A stretch of 64,000 bases of DNA from Paramecium octaurelia (Eukaryota > Ciliophora > Oligohymenophorea > Peniculida > Parameciidae): contig CAJJDP010000063.1 in assembly GCA_905182995.1 (NCBI GenBank), positions 375,846-439,845 on the forward strand. Reading direction: 5' to 3'. The notes below the pieces were generated by a model. That model had not been told where the DNA came from, did no database searches, and was given only the letters and a program-made list of their open reading frames with translations. The position numbers and the translations under genes were made by a program. Shown here one piece after another: positions 12,292-24,200 of the stretch (position 1 is the stretch's first letter; the number at the start of each line of letters is the position of its first letter).

Positions 12292-13254
12292 TCATTTCTT
12301 GGCTTGGGCTTTAGGTTGAGCTTTTTGAGTTGGTTATGGAGCAGTTTTGGCTGGAACAGTCTTAGCAGGTGCTTAAACTGGTGCTTTCTTGGAGTCTTTG
12401 GCTGGAGCAACCTGTTTAACTGGAGCAGCTTATTTAGTTTATTTTGGTTGCTAATCATTATGGATTAAATATTGTACTGCTGCTGTTTTAGTCTATTCTT
12501 TGATTTCAGAAGAGGCTTTTCTGTGTTTCTTGTGAGCCTCATGAACATCATGAGCCAACTTTTTATATGCTTCCAAAGCTTGCTTTGCTTTTGTTCTTCT
12601 GGCTGTTTCAGTCTTCTTTTGAATGGTCTTTCTTCTCAATCTTGATTCAGTAACAAGTCTTTAGATCTTTGGAGCCTTTTATCTCTTCTTTCCATCCTTT
12701 GTGGTCCAGGTTCTTCTGATGAGATTCTTTTAAACTATAGCAACACCGTCAGCCTTTTTGAATCCGAATAATCTTCTCAATTTAGTTAATCTCTTTGGAC
12801 CCAATCTTCTTGGGACATTTTGATCTGTAAGTCCAGCAATTTCGTTTGCTCCCTTTTTAACAACTTATAAGGCAAGGACTCTAATGTCTTAACCGACAAT
12901 GCATCCTCTAATTGATTTTCTCTTCATTTCACCATCTTTTCTGGGTCTGTAACCTTTGTGACCCTTTCTCATGAGAATTCTCACTCTGCCCTTGAATAAG
13001 ACACCTTGTCTCATTGGAAATCCTTATTTGTCATTACCACCAGTGATTTTGAACACGTAGCCTTTGTATTCATCACCTAAATTGTCAGCTTCAACGACTT
13101 GACCCATTCTCTTATCAAAAAAGATTGAGCTAAAAATTATATATAAAATGTTCTTACCATTTCTTGTCGTCATCAATTTCGACTGTCTTTTAAGCTCCTG
13201 TCAAGGGATAAGAAATGTTAAACTAAATAAAATAGTTTCAATAGTTACCTTCAT
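12292..13254 (-). CDS. RPS6: 40S ribosomal protein eS6
   Basis: 302 residues, two introns (13248-13223 directly after the second codon, and 13157-13130). Family signatures: [12 protein letters not shown] at the start, [56 protein letters not shown] and KAPKIQRLVT. It is a small-subunit protein of the cytosolic ribosome. The tail is longer than usual (about 250 residues is common) because of an ~50-residue A/P/K/Q-rich extension. An RKASSE sequence just before the extension sits where other eukaryotes carry the S6-kinase serines; whether it is phosphorylated is inference. An intron right after the start is common in ribosomal protein genes. Confidence 0.96.
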
Positions 13255-13336
13255 TAAAATCTTTGGATTTTTTTAAAAATTAGATTTAAAAATGAATATG
13301 AGGCATATTAATAAAATATATTCGTGAATAAAACAA

Positions 13337-13711
13337 TCAAAACATGCCATCAATTTGAGCTCTTGGAATTTATATAAATGATACTCCAATTCCTAATTTA
13401 ACAACAATTGCTACAAAGATCAAGTAAATTCAATGCTCTATTCATTATCCATCATTTTGCTTATACAATTTTAGAATAGGCTCATGTATTTTAGGAAAAT
13501 AATTCACTTTCTATTAAGAAGATTATTTGCTCATTTCCTTTTGGTATTTCTATTCTGAATCTGAATGACCAAATGTTAATAGATATTAGATCTTAGTTTT
13601 ATATGTTCTTTCTAAGAATTGTGGAAGAATTCAATCACACTAATTGAGTTGTTTCTAAATAACTCTCATAACCTAAGTGGAAATCTATGTATTACTGAGT
13701 AAGCTAGCCAT
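13337..13711 (-). pseudogene. Coding-like ORF interrupted by three in-frame TGA codons
   Basis: From ATG 13711 one frame reads through 125 codons with strongly coding-like sequence: LPQFLERTYKTKIQYLLTFG, a charged Q-rich middle, KVNYFPKIHEPILKLYKQNDG, and a C-terminal membrane helix (IYLIFVAIVVKLGIGVSF). It is broken by TGA at 13633-13631, 13444-13442 and 13432-13430. Each TGA sits where tryptophan would fit (CD-x-ILPQF; DGQ-x-IEH-x-IYLI). No GT..AG intron of normal size removes them. The simplest reading is a young pseudogene with TGG to TGA changes, as expected for a decaying copy after a genome duplication. Read-through or a retained internal eliminated sequence are alternatives. The product would look like a small mitochondrial membrane protein. 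Confidence 0.5.
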
Positions 13712-13960
13712 AATTTAAGGATATTTTGGATAGAATGATTTATTAGTAAGAATATTAATTATAATTTGATCCAAATAGATTTTTGTTAATAAAATTCATA
13801 GCAAGTATATTTGGTTGTTTATCTAATAATTCAAATATATTGGAAGATTGAATTATCTTAACACTTCAAATCATGTATAAAATACAATTATCAAATAATT
13901 TGCATATAATAAATTATTCTATTTTTAATATTATTAATATAACTAATCAAAAGAGCAAAA

Positions 13961-14400
13961 ATGCCGATCTATAATGAAGTTTGGGAGGAAGAGGGTATCA
14001 TATTACCTGTTATATTAGATTTTATGTTTAGAAACATGATAAATCTATAAACATTAACAAAGAATCATGTAAAGCTATTAGATAATCTGAAATTTGAGTT
14101 TGTTGAATATAAAGTAATTTCTTTATAGAATTGCAGGCTAATTAATTATTGGCTTGCCATCTTTATGATAGAATGGCTCAACACTGCAAGAATCAATTCG
14201 GTCTGTTTGAGGATTCATATGTACCAGAATGCTTAGATGCTAGAAATTATTTCTAATTATGTGTGAGAATGAATGCCTCTTATGGACTGGCCAAAAAATA
14301 TTTCCCAGAGTAATCATATCAGAGTATATTAGATATTTCTTAACCAATGAGTACTCAAGACCGAATCCTAATTTTAAAGAATTAGGACTTTGATCCTTGA
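13961..14400 (+). CDS. Small twin-CX9C protein (mitochondrial intermembrane space type)
   Basis: 138 residues, one 23-nt intron (14114-14136). Residues in the middle carry two cysteine pairs with exactly nine residues between partners: CHLYDRMAQHC and CLDARNYFQLC, 14 residues apart. That is the coiled-coil-helix-coiled-coil-helix pattern oxidised by the Mia40 relay in the mitochondrial intermembrane space. No cleavable presequence is seen, as is normal for this class. Members include complex I and IV subunits and assembly factors; an accessory complex I subunit is possible, but I cannot tell which. It follows cytochrome c1 by ~1.7 kb on the opposite strand. Confidence 0.75.
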
Positions 14401-14601
14401 TACAAATACATATATTTATTATTATAGCAATTATCAACCTTTTAAATTTTATTCTTTAATCTATAAGTAAACTATCTTATTGGCATTATTTGTAATACAT
14501 TGTTCATTCAAAAATTATTTTAATTTTAATACCTTTCATGTCATAAAGATTCAATATCTATAATTTTTAAATTAAATTGATATATCTGATATAATAATAA
14601 T

Positions 14602-15109
14602 TCAATTGCATAATGTAAATTCTTTTTTGTATATTAATTAACTACATTAAGAACAATGATAGTGCTTGTCTTTGCAATCATCGATAATGAAAGGTAGCCA
14701 ACATAAAGGCCAAAAAATGAGTAAAAGTAATAGAAATGCTAACACAGTTTATCCTCCTACTTTTCTTGTTGAAATAAGTGTATATTGACGTCCACAACGC
14801 ATACAGCTATTTCCATTTGCTATCTATACTCCTGGTTAAACAACACTAAATTAGGAATAAAATAACAAACACTTGCATTTATTACTAAACAACTGGTTAT
14901 GGTTAATTGACAACAATCTATTAATTTAGAGGATATTGTTGATATCCAAATTGTTATTATGGATATCCTCCTTGATAAGGAGGAGGGTAACCACCTTATT
15001 GAGGAGGATAACCACCTTAATAAGGAGGGAATCCAGGGTTTTATTAGTACACAACTTTTTGTTATATGTAATTTGGGCCATTTTTATTTTCAACCTAGAA
15101 GTATGCCAT
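14602..15109 (-). CDS. LITAF/BRI3-like membrane-associated zinc protein
   Basis: 160 residues, one 25-nt intron (14870-14846). The N-terminal ~60 residues are a proline/glutamine/glycine-rich, YPPYQGGYP-type repeat region (four GGYP copies), like the PPxY-bearing tails of LITAF and BRI3 proteins. Then comes a CMRCG knuckle, a hydrophobic membrane-inserting segment (TVLAFLLLLLIFWPLCWLPF) and a second knuckle (CSQCS) after DDCKDKHYH. The two CxxC pairs flanking a hydrophobic helix are the defining LITAF layout: a monotopic protein on the cytosolic face of endosomal or lysosomal membranes. The opposite strand is also open over the repeat (14936-15121), but that is a shadow of its codon bias. Confidence 0.85.
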
Positions 15110-15977
15110 CTTAAAATATAGCAATTAGAAATTATAATATATAGAAAAAAATAAAATTTCACAGGATAATATAAAATGGCAAAATTATTCTAATACACTT
15201 ATCTCGTTGCTTTGATAATCATTTGTTCTTGAGAGGTTAATCATGAAAGATTTATTTATTTATTTTAATAATTGAATAAAAGATAATAAAGGGATAGATA
15301 TGTAAAATCTTTATAATTCAGTTTATATACTATTGCAAAAATAAGATTTCTTTAATTACTGTTCCACTTTTCTTAATGTTTACATATTAAGTTGCTGCAA
15401 ATCACTAACTATTTAATCCTTTTTCATCATCAAAGATCAAGTTCCATAAAATGATTATTTATATTAATTATCAATTACTTGATTTTTAATTAACAATAAT
15501 AAATCTATTAATTAATAAGTTAAAAAATAGTGGCTTGCCAATAAAATTCATGATATTTTGCATTTAAATAAGAGAAAAAATTTGGATAATAAGAGGAATC
15601 AAAATCTATACGAATATGGGAGATTTATTCTTAAACTTCTCATTCTAAATATTCATATATGTTGAGTAAGTTCAAAAAAGAATATTGATGAATACTAAGT
15701 TTCTTTTTGTATATATATTGAGTGAAAATAGATTCTTAAATTTCAAATTTAAGTATTCTTTTGATAAAATTTAAATTGCAAAATGATATTTAAAAAATTA
15801 GAAAAAGAATTTAAAAACCTTACTTTTTGATTAAGTTATTCTGTTAATAAATTAGGTTTGAAGAATCGTTAGATAAATTAGTTGTTTTATTTTTTATATT
15901 TAAAATTAACACCTTAACATTCAAAGAAGATCTAAACTTAGTATAACACATATCTTATTAAAGCAATATAATATAAA
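15110..15977. other. Intergenic, no gene seen
   Basis: About 870 bp of very AT-rich sequence between the starts and ends of two minus-strand genes. All six frames carry frequent TGA or TCA and no convincing exon. It contains T-runs and short A/T palindromes but no repeat array or RNA gene that I can recognise. Confidence 0.6.
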
Positions 15978-17198
15978 TCATCTAATATTTTTATTTAAGC
16001 TTTTTGACAATGTTTCTTGGATTCTTTTATTTAAATTAATGAGTTTTTAATCAACAGAATCCGTTTAAGCTGTCTTAATAGTAGCATTATTGTTATTGAA
16101 AGAACTTGTTAATTTATTACAACTATTAGTAGTAGTCTCTCTATTTTCTTAGCTTAATGTTAATTAGTCAAATGTTTTTTAAGTTTATGACTATTGTTAG
16201 TGTTGTAACTAAAATGAAGAATTTAAAATTGATGATTTATTAGTCAAACCAAGATCAAAGTTAGTAAACTGAATATCTTTTAGATTGACTAATAACTGCT
16301 AGATCTCTAACCAATCTGGTCTTTAATTAAAATCAATGAACAGCATCTTTTTGAGTATTGAGTCAACTCTTCCAGGATACAGCTACTTCAACTAGTCGAA
16401 ACAATCATTCAGGTGGACAACGCTAAGCACTCCAGTTTCAAAGATGTAATCACAATTTTTTAGTAGGCAGAGAGACAATATTATCATACTAATGTTTATA
16501 CAAATAATGATTTACCCTAATCCAAAAACATCTTGCTTGAATCTATTGACTCTGAGATTACCTCCTGATTCTGGGGATTTGTATTAATTTTCAAATAGAT
16601 GTGGTGCTCTGGCTCTGAAAGGACTGACATCTTGAATTCGGTAAAGTAAATATTCTTCGTCGAAGTACACTGATTCCAATGTCAAGGCAGAGTGGGTGAT
16701 GCCCCTTTTTTGGAGAAATACGAAAGCCTCGCATAATCCCGAAATCATCTTCCATATTTCTTCTTCAGGGACATATTCTTGTGTTTTTGATCTTTTATCA
16801 ATCAACTATTTGATGTCCAAGGGAAGATATTCGTAGAAGATTTTGAGTTGTCTGTTTTGGCTAAATTTGTCGCTTTATTCTTCAAAGAAGAGGAAAGAGA
16901 CTAGATTTGGGTGTTTCCATTTGGTTCTTTCTTGGATAGCGCTTACCTCTTCAGGTCCCACAGTATTGATCCAACAACACAAATACTTGGCAAAAGGATC
17001 CAATCTATAGATGGAGGAGGTGGGAGAGATATCAATAACGTGATTAATGGAGGTGTACGCGGTTATCATGTAATCCTTGGGATTTTCATTGGGTTATCTG
17101 GGTCTTGGTTCGTTTTGCACGACTGGATTGTAGGATTGGGTAATTTTGTGTAAGGGATAGGGTTGTTATCTTTGGGCAACACAATATTCTGGGTACAT
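15978..17198 (-). CDS. Protein pseudokinase
   Basis: 397 residues, one 27-nt intron (16515-16489); this intron length keeps the frame, but removal restores a proper kinase helix (DVFGLGMIILSL). A kinase fold is visible: IQERTKWKHPNLVSF (helix C region), EYLPLDIKQLI (hinge), ISGLCEAFVFLQKRGITHSAL (helix E to catalytic loop), SPE and DVFGLG (lobe F), and RPDWLEIQQLL (subdomain XI). Catalytic residues are missing: HRDxxxxN is replaced by HSALTLES, DFG by QDV, and no glycine loop or VAIK lysine is evident. It is therefore probably a scaffold or regulator without phosphotransfer. A ~110-residue Q/N/T-rich tail follows. Its start lies 122 bp head-to-head with a dual-specificity phosphatase gene. 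Confidence 0.75.
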
Positions 17199-17320
17199 GT
17201 AATAAATTTCTGTTAAAAATAAAATCAAGTATAAAATAGGTTTAGTTTGAGAAATATTTCTATTTAATAAATGAAACTAACTAATTAGAAATGAATGATT
17301 GATTATATTAATTATAAATT

Positions 17321-18191
17321 ATGTTTAGAATGTTTGATCCGATGTATCAATCAATGAACCAGATACTGGAGGAGAGTGGGAACATTTTATGGTTGGGAGA
17401 TTGCACTGCTGCCTATGATAGAAGTTTATTGGATGGTAAGGGGATAAAGACTGTTTTGACTGTGGCTTCAGGATTGAATGTGTCATATTCTGAAGGAGGG
17501 ATGGTCCATAAAGTAAATTAAAAATGAATTTTACAAGGTATATCACATTTTGGATATTGAATCATCAAATATAGCAAGATTGTTCCCTGAAACAAGTCAA
17601 TAAATAGCAGAGGGTCTGAAGAGAGGGGGGGTTTTGGTTCATTGTGCTGCAGGAGTGTCAAGATCAGCATCTGTTGTGATAGCATTTATTATGAAAACTA
17701 GAGGGTGGTTGTTTTAGGAGGCATTTGAGTTTGTTAGGAAGAGGAGAAGTGTTGTCTTTCCAAATTATGGATTTTAAAGATAATTGAGAAATTATGAAAA
17801 AGATTTAAAATAAAGCAAAGTTTAAGTGAGTTTGGATACACCAATCAAGCAAATTTAAAAGTTCCAATAGGAGGGCTAGAAAGAGAAAGTGGAGCAGTTA
17901 GGCAATGTGGAATAGAAGGTGAAAAGTGTGTGTAACAAGACGAATTTTTTGACTCCTTAGAAGCAAAATCAAAAATAGAGACAACTTTATCAATCTGCAA
18001 AAGTGAACTATGCTAAACAATATCAAGTGATCCAAAACTCAACAAGAGCGAGTTCGTCTGTAAAAAGCAACCTGGTTGATCCACAATTCAATTTTACGAA
18101 TCAGGGGCCTATGATCATATCGTATTAGCAGTAGAGAAAAAAAGCAGCAGAAAAGATGCCCGAGATAAATAAAAGGAATTTATACAAGTGA
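17321..18191 (+). CDS. Dual-specificity protein phosphatase (DUSP family)
   Basis: 281 residues, one 25-nt intron (17513-17537). The catalytic domain is residues ~15-155. The signature HCxxGxxRS is present as HCAAGVSRS (C100), with the general-acid aspartate expected in the HILDIESSN segment (D70) and the usual AFIMKTRGW and NYGFQRQL segments after it. It begins with LWLGDCTAA, typical of DUSPs. The C-terminal ~120 residues are basic, Q/K-rich and probably disordered. The enzyme should dephosphorylate phospho-Ser/Thr/Tyr substrates such as MAP kinases; the substrate is not evident. The stop is only 16 bp before the first in-frame ATG of the dynein gene. Confidence 0.93.
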
Positions 18192-18207
18192 ATATTATAA
18201 TTAATTA

Positions 18208-21200
18208 ATGAATCCTCGGAGAGCTTAATCAAGTGGAAATAGAGCTTCGTCTGCTGTCAAACGAGTTGCTATGCCGAATGGGTACACTTTATACAATTAG
18301 AGTGGGCAGAAATTTCATTTGCCCAACATGAAGAAGTACTGCAGTTATATGAATGTAAAAGTGCATCGCAACGTTCTATCGAAGAGGCTGAGAACAGGGC
18401 CAAAACATCAACTCTATAACCAATGCATAGTGAAGCACAGACGATTGTGCATCAAAGACCACAAAGTACAATAGAAGTAAAATAAATTTGAAATTCATTT
18501 AGACGCCTGCAGTCATGATGAATAAGTACATCAATTACAGAATAGCACAGCCATACTCATCCACAATAGATGTGAATGCCCGTTTGTGGGAAGCAAGTAA
18601 AAACACAACTATCGGTTTGAAAAGAGTTTCATCAGCTGTCAAGAAGGAAGAAACAGAATATTAGTAGGATTGTGAAACTATTAGCGGTACCTTAAAACCT
18701 TACGAATTTCTGTCATCTCTTGGTGGCAAAATGATCTCAAATGATCCTTCTAAATAATAATCAATAGATGTTTCTAGACAAAATAATACACAACAGGTAC
18801 GTCCTCAAACTGTGACATCCATAGGCAAGATGGACTTCACTATTATTTAAGAACAACAATAAAGACTCTCATCTGCTTAATAAACGTTAACTAGACCTCC
18901 TGTTTCTAAACGACCAATGACATCTATATAGAGACCTTAATCTCAAGCATTTGACAACTAAGAAAGCAAAAGAGTTAAATAAGATCGAATCTAAAGTGCT
19001 ACTCTTGACGTATTTTAAAAACCTACTACTCAAAAACATAAAAAACAATTTAACGAAATGATAGACTAACAAGTTCTAAGACCTCAAAGCAATTGGAGTC
19101 ACCAACGACCTCTATCTTCTAAAACAACTGCCCCACAATCCTTCTTCAAAATCTATACCAAATTTACTAACCTCAGTGCTCTTGATTTACCTTATGAAGA
19201 ACTTTTCGATAGAAATGAAAGAACTGTGGCAGCTACTTTTGCTAGATTTGGAGATCTGGGTTATTATTCACCAATATAAAGGATTGGAGTCTATATGCAA
19301 TTTTCAGCAAAGTTAAAAAAGGAGCATTTACTCAAAATAATAGATTTATAAAAAACAATGAGTTCAGCTGAGAAAACAGATGGAGAGGTACCCATCTAAT
19401 TGGCAATTGTAAATGAATTGTTTCCAAAGTAAGGAAGAGACAAAACTGGTATTAACTCAGGAGCTAATGATGCTTTAACTAGAGAGCCAGTATCCCTTTG
19501 TTTGTATCCAGAATATTTTGATGACAATGATGAGAATATTGATTAGATGGAATTGTCTCTTAGAAAATTCAATGAGATGCTGGCTGAGATGAATGGGAAT
19601 TATGATCCTTCACTCTTATGCAAAGATTATTACATTCACATCGATAGAGAGTTCTGGCCGGAAAACATTCTCAAAGAAGTACTTATCTCAGAAGAAAGAT
19701 ATCGCAATTATATATCTGGAGATTACATAAGAAATGATGAGGTTCCAAAATTCAAAAGAGAATGGATTTTAAATGCATTCAATTTGATTAAACCTGAATT
19801 ATTGCGTAATGAAGAATGCTCTAGGTTTGTTGTTAAGGAAATACTGGAATTGTTTAGAGAGTACATGAAGAGAGCAATGCTGGATTACATACTTAGGTCA
19901 CCAGAAGAAAGGAAGAGGTTGCACATCACCTTGCTCCCAAGATCTTTCATTCATTCAGCATAAAGAGTTGCGAGAGAAGGAGGTTACAATATGAAATTGT
20001 TCCCAGATTGGCATGATTTTGTATCGAGAGGTAAGGATTTCTGCAAGTCCAATCTCACTCTGATATCAACAATCAATTAAGGATTGTCAGATTGGATTTA
20101 AGATTTCATCTCATTTAAATTATGCGATTTGAACAAGATGAAATAGGTTGCCAGATTAGGCTACACTTTTACATTTTAGGAATTCCAAAGAGTTCAAACA
20201 ATATACAAATTGAATGTGCTATGTCTCTTGGAGCACGTCTGGTTCAGAGGTGTCATGCTTATAATTAAGCTATAGAAATTCTTAAGGTAGAAGCAATACA
20301 AAAGTCAATGGACGATTACAGGCCCAAAGTTCAAATAATAGTAATTAAGACAGACCATTCTTGAAATCATCCCAGAAGAAGATTTTATTGATGAGGACAA
20401 CGTAATTTATAAGGGGGAAGAAAATCCTTGTTACATCTCTATTAAGGAGGCATTACAATTCTATGCATCTAAAACAACTCAGCCTTATAATTTTGATCGC
20501 TTTAAAGATTCCTGTCAAGCACTCAATGCCTTTACGGAATACCATGTCATGCTACAAAACCCCAATCCCATCGAATCAGATAAGCTGTCGTAATTCTAAC
20601 TAGAGGAAGTCAAGTAATAACAAGAAGAAAAGCCATATAAAAAGTTAGAAAAGGAATAGAGGAAAGCAATCACATAGAATGCTACTGTGCTATTATAATT
20701 GTAGTTGAGAAGTTTCATAGACAGATCCCTATAGCACTTTGAGTAAAACATTCTCAATATCAATATTCCTAAATAATTTGATATTGAGATTGGAGACACA
20801 AATTTTGCTAGTCTGATACAGGCGTGCTAAAATCTAAAAGACAGGGATTTTATACCTCCAAAATGGGGTTTACTTTAGTAACCTTATGATCCATTCATTC
20901 GATTGGAATTGATTATTGAAAATGATTTTGTTAAGTTAAAGGAAAATGAAGAGTCAGTCAAGAATGAATTTGTGGATGCCTTCAGAAGCATCATCATATC
21001 ATTTGATAAATTCTTGCATCCAAAATTTGCCAAAGTCACTTACAACCCCAAAGAGACGATCCAACCAGTACCTTTAAGAAATTTTCAATTTAACTTTGAT
21101 TAAGACATGGGAGGAATGACCAAGGAGGACTTCTAAAAGTTCTTCAAGTCTTTTTGGCCATAGGTGAAAGTGGAAGAGAAATAATAAAAAGAGCATCCTG

Positions 21201-24200
21201 AACTTTTGTTGGCATCCGAAGAGCAGAGAGAAATTTATTAGGAGAAAAAGTATATGACAGTTGCATCAATAGAGGAAGGGTGCTATCTAGCTTAGGAGGC
21301 CAGGATTTTGAAACATGTTAGTGAGCATTACAAAAGAACTCATTAAGTTGTGGAATTCTTTTAGCAATTCACTTAATTCTTCAATAAGGTCTATGAAAAA
21401 GAAATCAAATCTTTAAAGAAGGCAATCACAAATGAAGAATTCAAAATGTATATGGAGATACTCAACAAATACAAAACTTTGGTAGATAAATTCCCACCAA
21501 CTATACAATTCCCTCTGTTTTAAGTAAATTGCGAGCTTGTCTTATCGAGTGTAAAGTAGATGATAAAAGAATACAAGGATAGATTGTTTATCAATTTTGA
21601 ATCAGTTTTAATAGATTAGGCTAAAGTTATATCTGATAGATACTTGCAGATTAGTACATACATTAGAAGATCACTTAAAACACCTGAAGATGTGGAGGCC
21701 ATGGACAAGTACATTACAGATGTTGGATAGGAGAGAGTAAAGATAAAAACGAATACAACTGATATCTTTATTAAGGTTATGTTTTTATTGAAGCAAGATT
21801 ATGTGATTAGTGAGCAATTATTGTTGTTATCGGAGGAATTGTATCATAGGCCATCTCAACTTGACAAGGAGTTGATTGAGCAAGAAGAGAAACATCAGAT
21901 TGAGAGAGGAAGGTTAGAGGAGGAACTCAAAAAGTAGAGATCCCAATTTGAGGAGAGAGTAGCCAAGTATTGCAAGGAGATTGATAATCTGGAAACATTC
22001 ACTGAAAGATCGAAATACAAAGGATATGTTAGGGATATTGAAGAGTTTGAGTAGAAGTTAGCAGACGCTAATGCAGAAATGCAGGAGATAATCTAAAAAG
22101 AGTTGACCCTATTTGGATATCCATCTTAATTTGAAAACTTTGTTAAATTGTAAACTGAAATACAACCATATTCAGAATTGTGGAAATCAATAGGTGTGTA
22201 TATGGAGAATAGGAAGAATTGGATGAATGGTCCAATTATGGATGTTGATTATGGTGATGTAGAGACTATTTTGAAGAATCAGAAGAAGGGGATTGTTAAG
22301 CTAAACAATTTGTTCAAACAAAATAGTATTCCATATAGAGTTTTGGGAGAATTCAAATAAGATGTTGAACTCATGAGTTAAAACAGTAAGACTTTGGAGA
22401 TTCTATCAAATCCAGGATTACGTGAACGACATTGGAAATCAGTGCAGACTATATTGTCATCCTCTTTTAATTACAAGGAAGTGTCTTTAAGGGAATTGAA
22501 TAATTTGAATGTCGAGTAATTTCTTAATGACATGGAAGAAATATCAGAAAATGCAAGTAAGGAATTCACTCTAGAGAACGCATTGGCCAAAATGAGAAAG
22601 GAATGGGATAGCATTAAATTGGTGGTTTTAAATTACAAAGGAAGAGGAGTTCTCATTTTGTAGGGACAATCCGTGGAGGAAATTCAAACCTTATTGGATG
22701 ATCATGTGATTAAATCACAAACAATCAGAGCTAATCCCTTAATCAAGTTTATGGAGGAAGACGCTATAAAGTGGGAGAAATCTATGATATTTATACAGTA
22801 AATCTTAGAGTTGTGGATTAAAGTTCAAGGCATGTACTTATATTTGGAACCAATTTTCAGTTTTGAAGATATCATTAAAACATTGTATGATGAGAGTGAG
22901 AAATTCAAAAAAGTAAGTAGCAATTGGAACTTGATTACAAAGGCTGTCGAAATGGAACCATTAGCTTTGAATTTAGACAAAATTCCAAATTTGATGGATA
23001 TCTTGTAGACTTCATTGAGATTGATAGAGGAAATACAAAAAGGGTTAGAGAATCATTTGGAGATTAAGCGATTAGAATTCCCTCGGTTCTTTTTTTTATC
23101 TAATGATGATTTAATTAATATTTTGGCAGAGACAAGAGACCCTTTGTTGGTGTAACCTCACATGAGAAAATGTTTCGAGGGAATCGAAGAGTTAATCTTC
23201 AATTCAAATACTGATATATTGGGAATGAAAAGTGTAGAGAAGGAGGAAGTCAACTTCGATAACAGGGTATCACCAAAAGAGTTTAAGAATTGCGTTGAGA
23301 AATGGTTACTAAAGGTGGAAGAAGAGATGAGGAACAGTATTTCACACTTAATTCGTTAATGTTATGGAGAATTACAAGAATTACCAGTGTTGATCAAATG
23401 GATTCGTAGATGGCCTGGTTAATGTGTATTGACCTGTGCTTGTATTAATTTTACCAATTAGATCGAGAGTCTAATAAGATCAGGAAAGACTCTGAATAAA
23501 TTTGGGAATGACAGAGTTAATCATTTGAATGAAATTGTATCTTTGGTAAGGGAATCTTAATAATAAAATGAAAGATAGTTGTTGTCAGCTCTTATAGTTT
23601 TGGAGGTGCATAACAATGATATTTTGCAAGATCTCATAAAATTGGAAATGAAAGACACAAGCATATTTGAATGGACTTCATAATTGAGATATTACATGCA
23701 GGAAGACACAAGTGTTTCAGTGAGGATGGTCTAAACATCTATTCCTTATGGGAACGAGTATTTAGGAATAGGAAGCAGATTGGTTATTACTCCATTAACA
23801 GATAGATGTTATAGGACTTTGGTTGGTGCATTACAGTTAAATTTGGGAGGAGCACCAGAAGGACCAGCTGGTACTGGTAAGACAGAATCCACAAAGGATT
23901 TAGCCAAAGCAGTAGCAGTATAATGTATAGTATTTAATTGTGGTGAGGGATTGAACACTCATGCAATGGCCAAGTTCTTTAAAGGACTAGCAAGTGCTGG
24001 TGCTTGGTCGTGTTTTGATGAATTTAATAGAATTGAATTGGAGGTCTTATCTGTCATTGCATAATAAATCTTATAAATTTAGTAAGCTAAATCAATGTCG
24101 ATTGAGTCATTTTAATTTGAAGGCACAGAAATACATATTCAATAATCATGCAACATCTTTATTACAATGAATCCAGGATATGCAGGCAGATCAGAATTAC

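Noticed and set aside
12270..12458. 62-aa minus-strand ORF starting [10 protein letters not shown]
   Set aside because: It is a shifted-frame shadow of the A/P/K/Q-rich tail of eS6, which is read in the correct frame from 13254.
13390..13450. Retained internal eliminated sequence explaining two of the TGAs
   Set aside because: TA-bounded segments of frame-keeping length (21 or 39 bp) can be drawn, but the ends match the IES consensus poorly and the first TGA stays unexplained. Left as an option only.
14936..15121. 61-aa plus-strand ORF rich in leucine and arginine
   Set aside because: It is antisense to the GGYP repeat of the LITAF/BRI3-like gene; the repeat's codon bias keeps the other strand open.
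18150..18280. Fusion of the phosphatase and the dynein into one protein
   Set aside because: It would require a 34-36-nt intron, longer than all others here, and the phosphatase has its own TGA while dynein has two in-frame ATGs after it.
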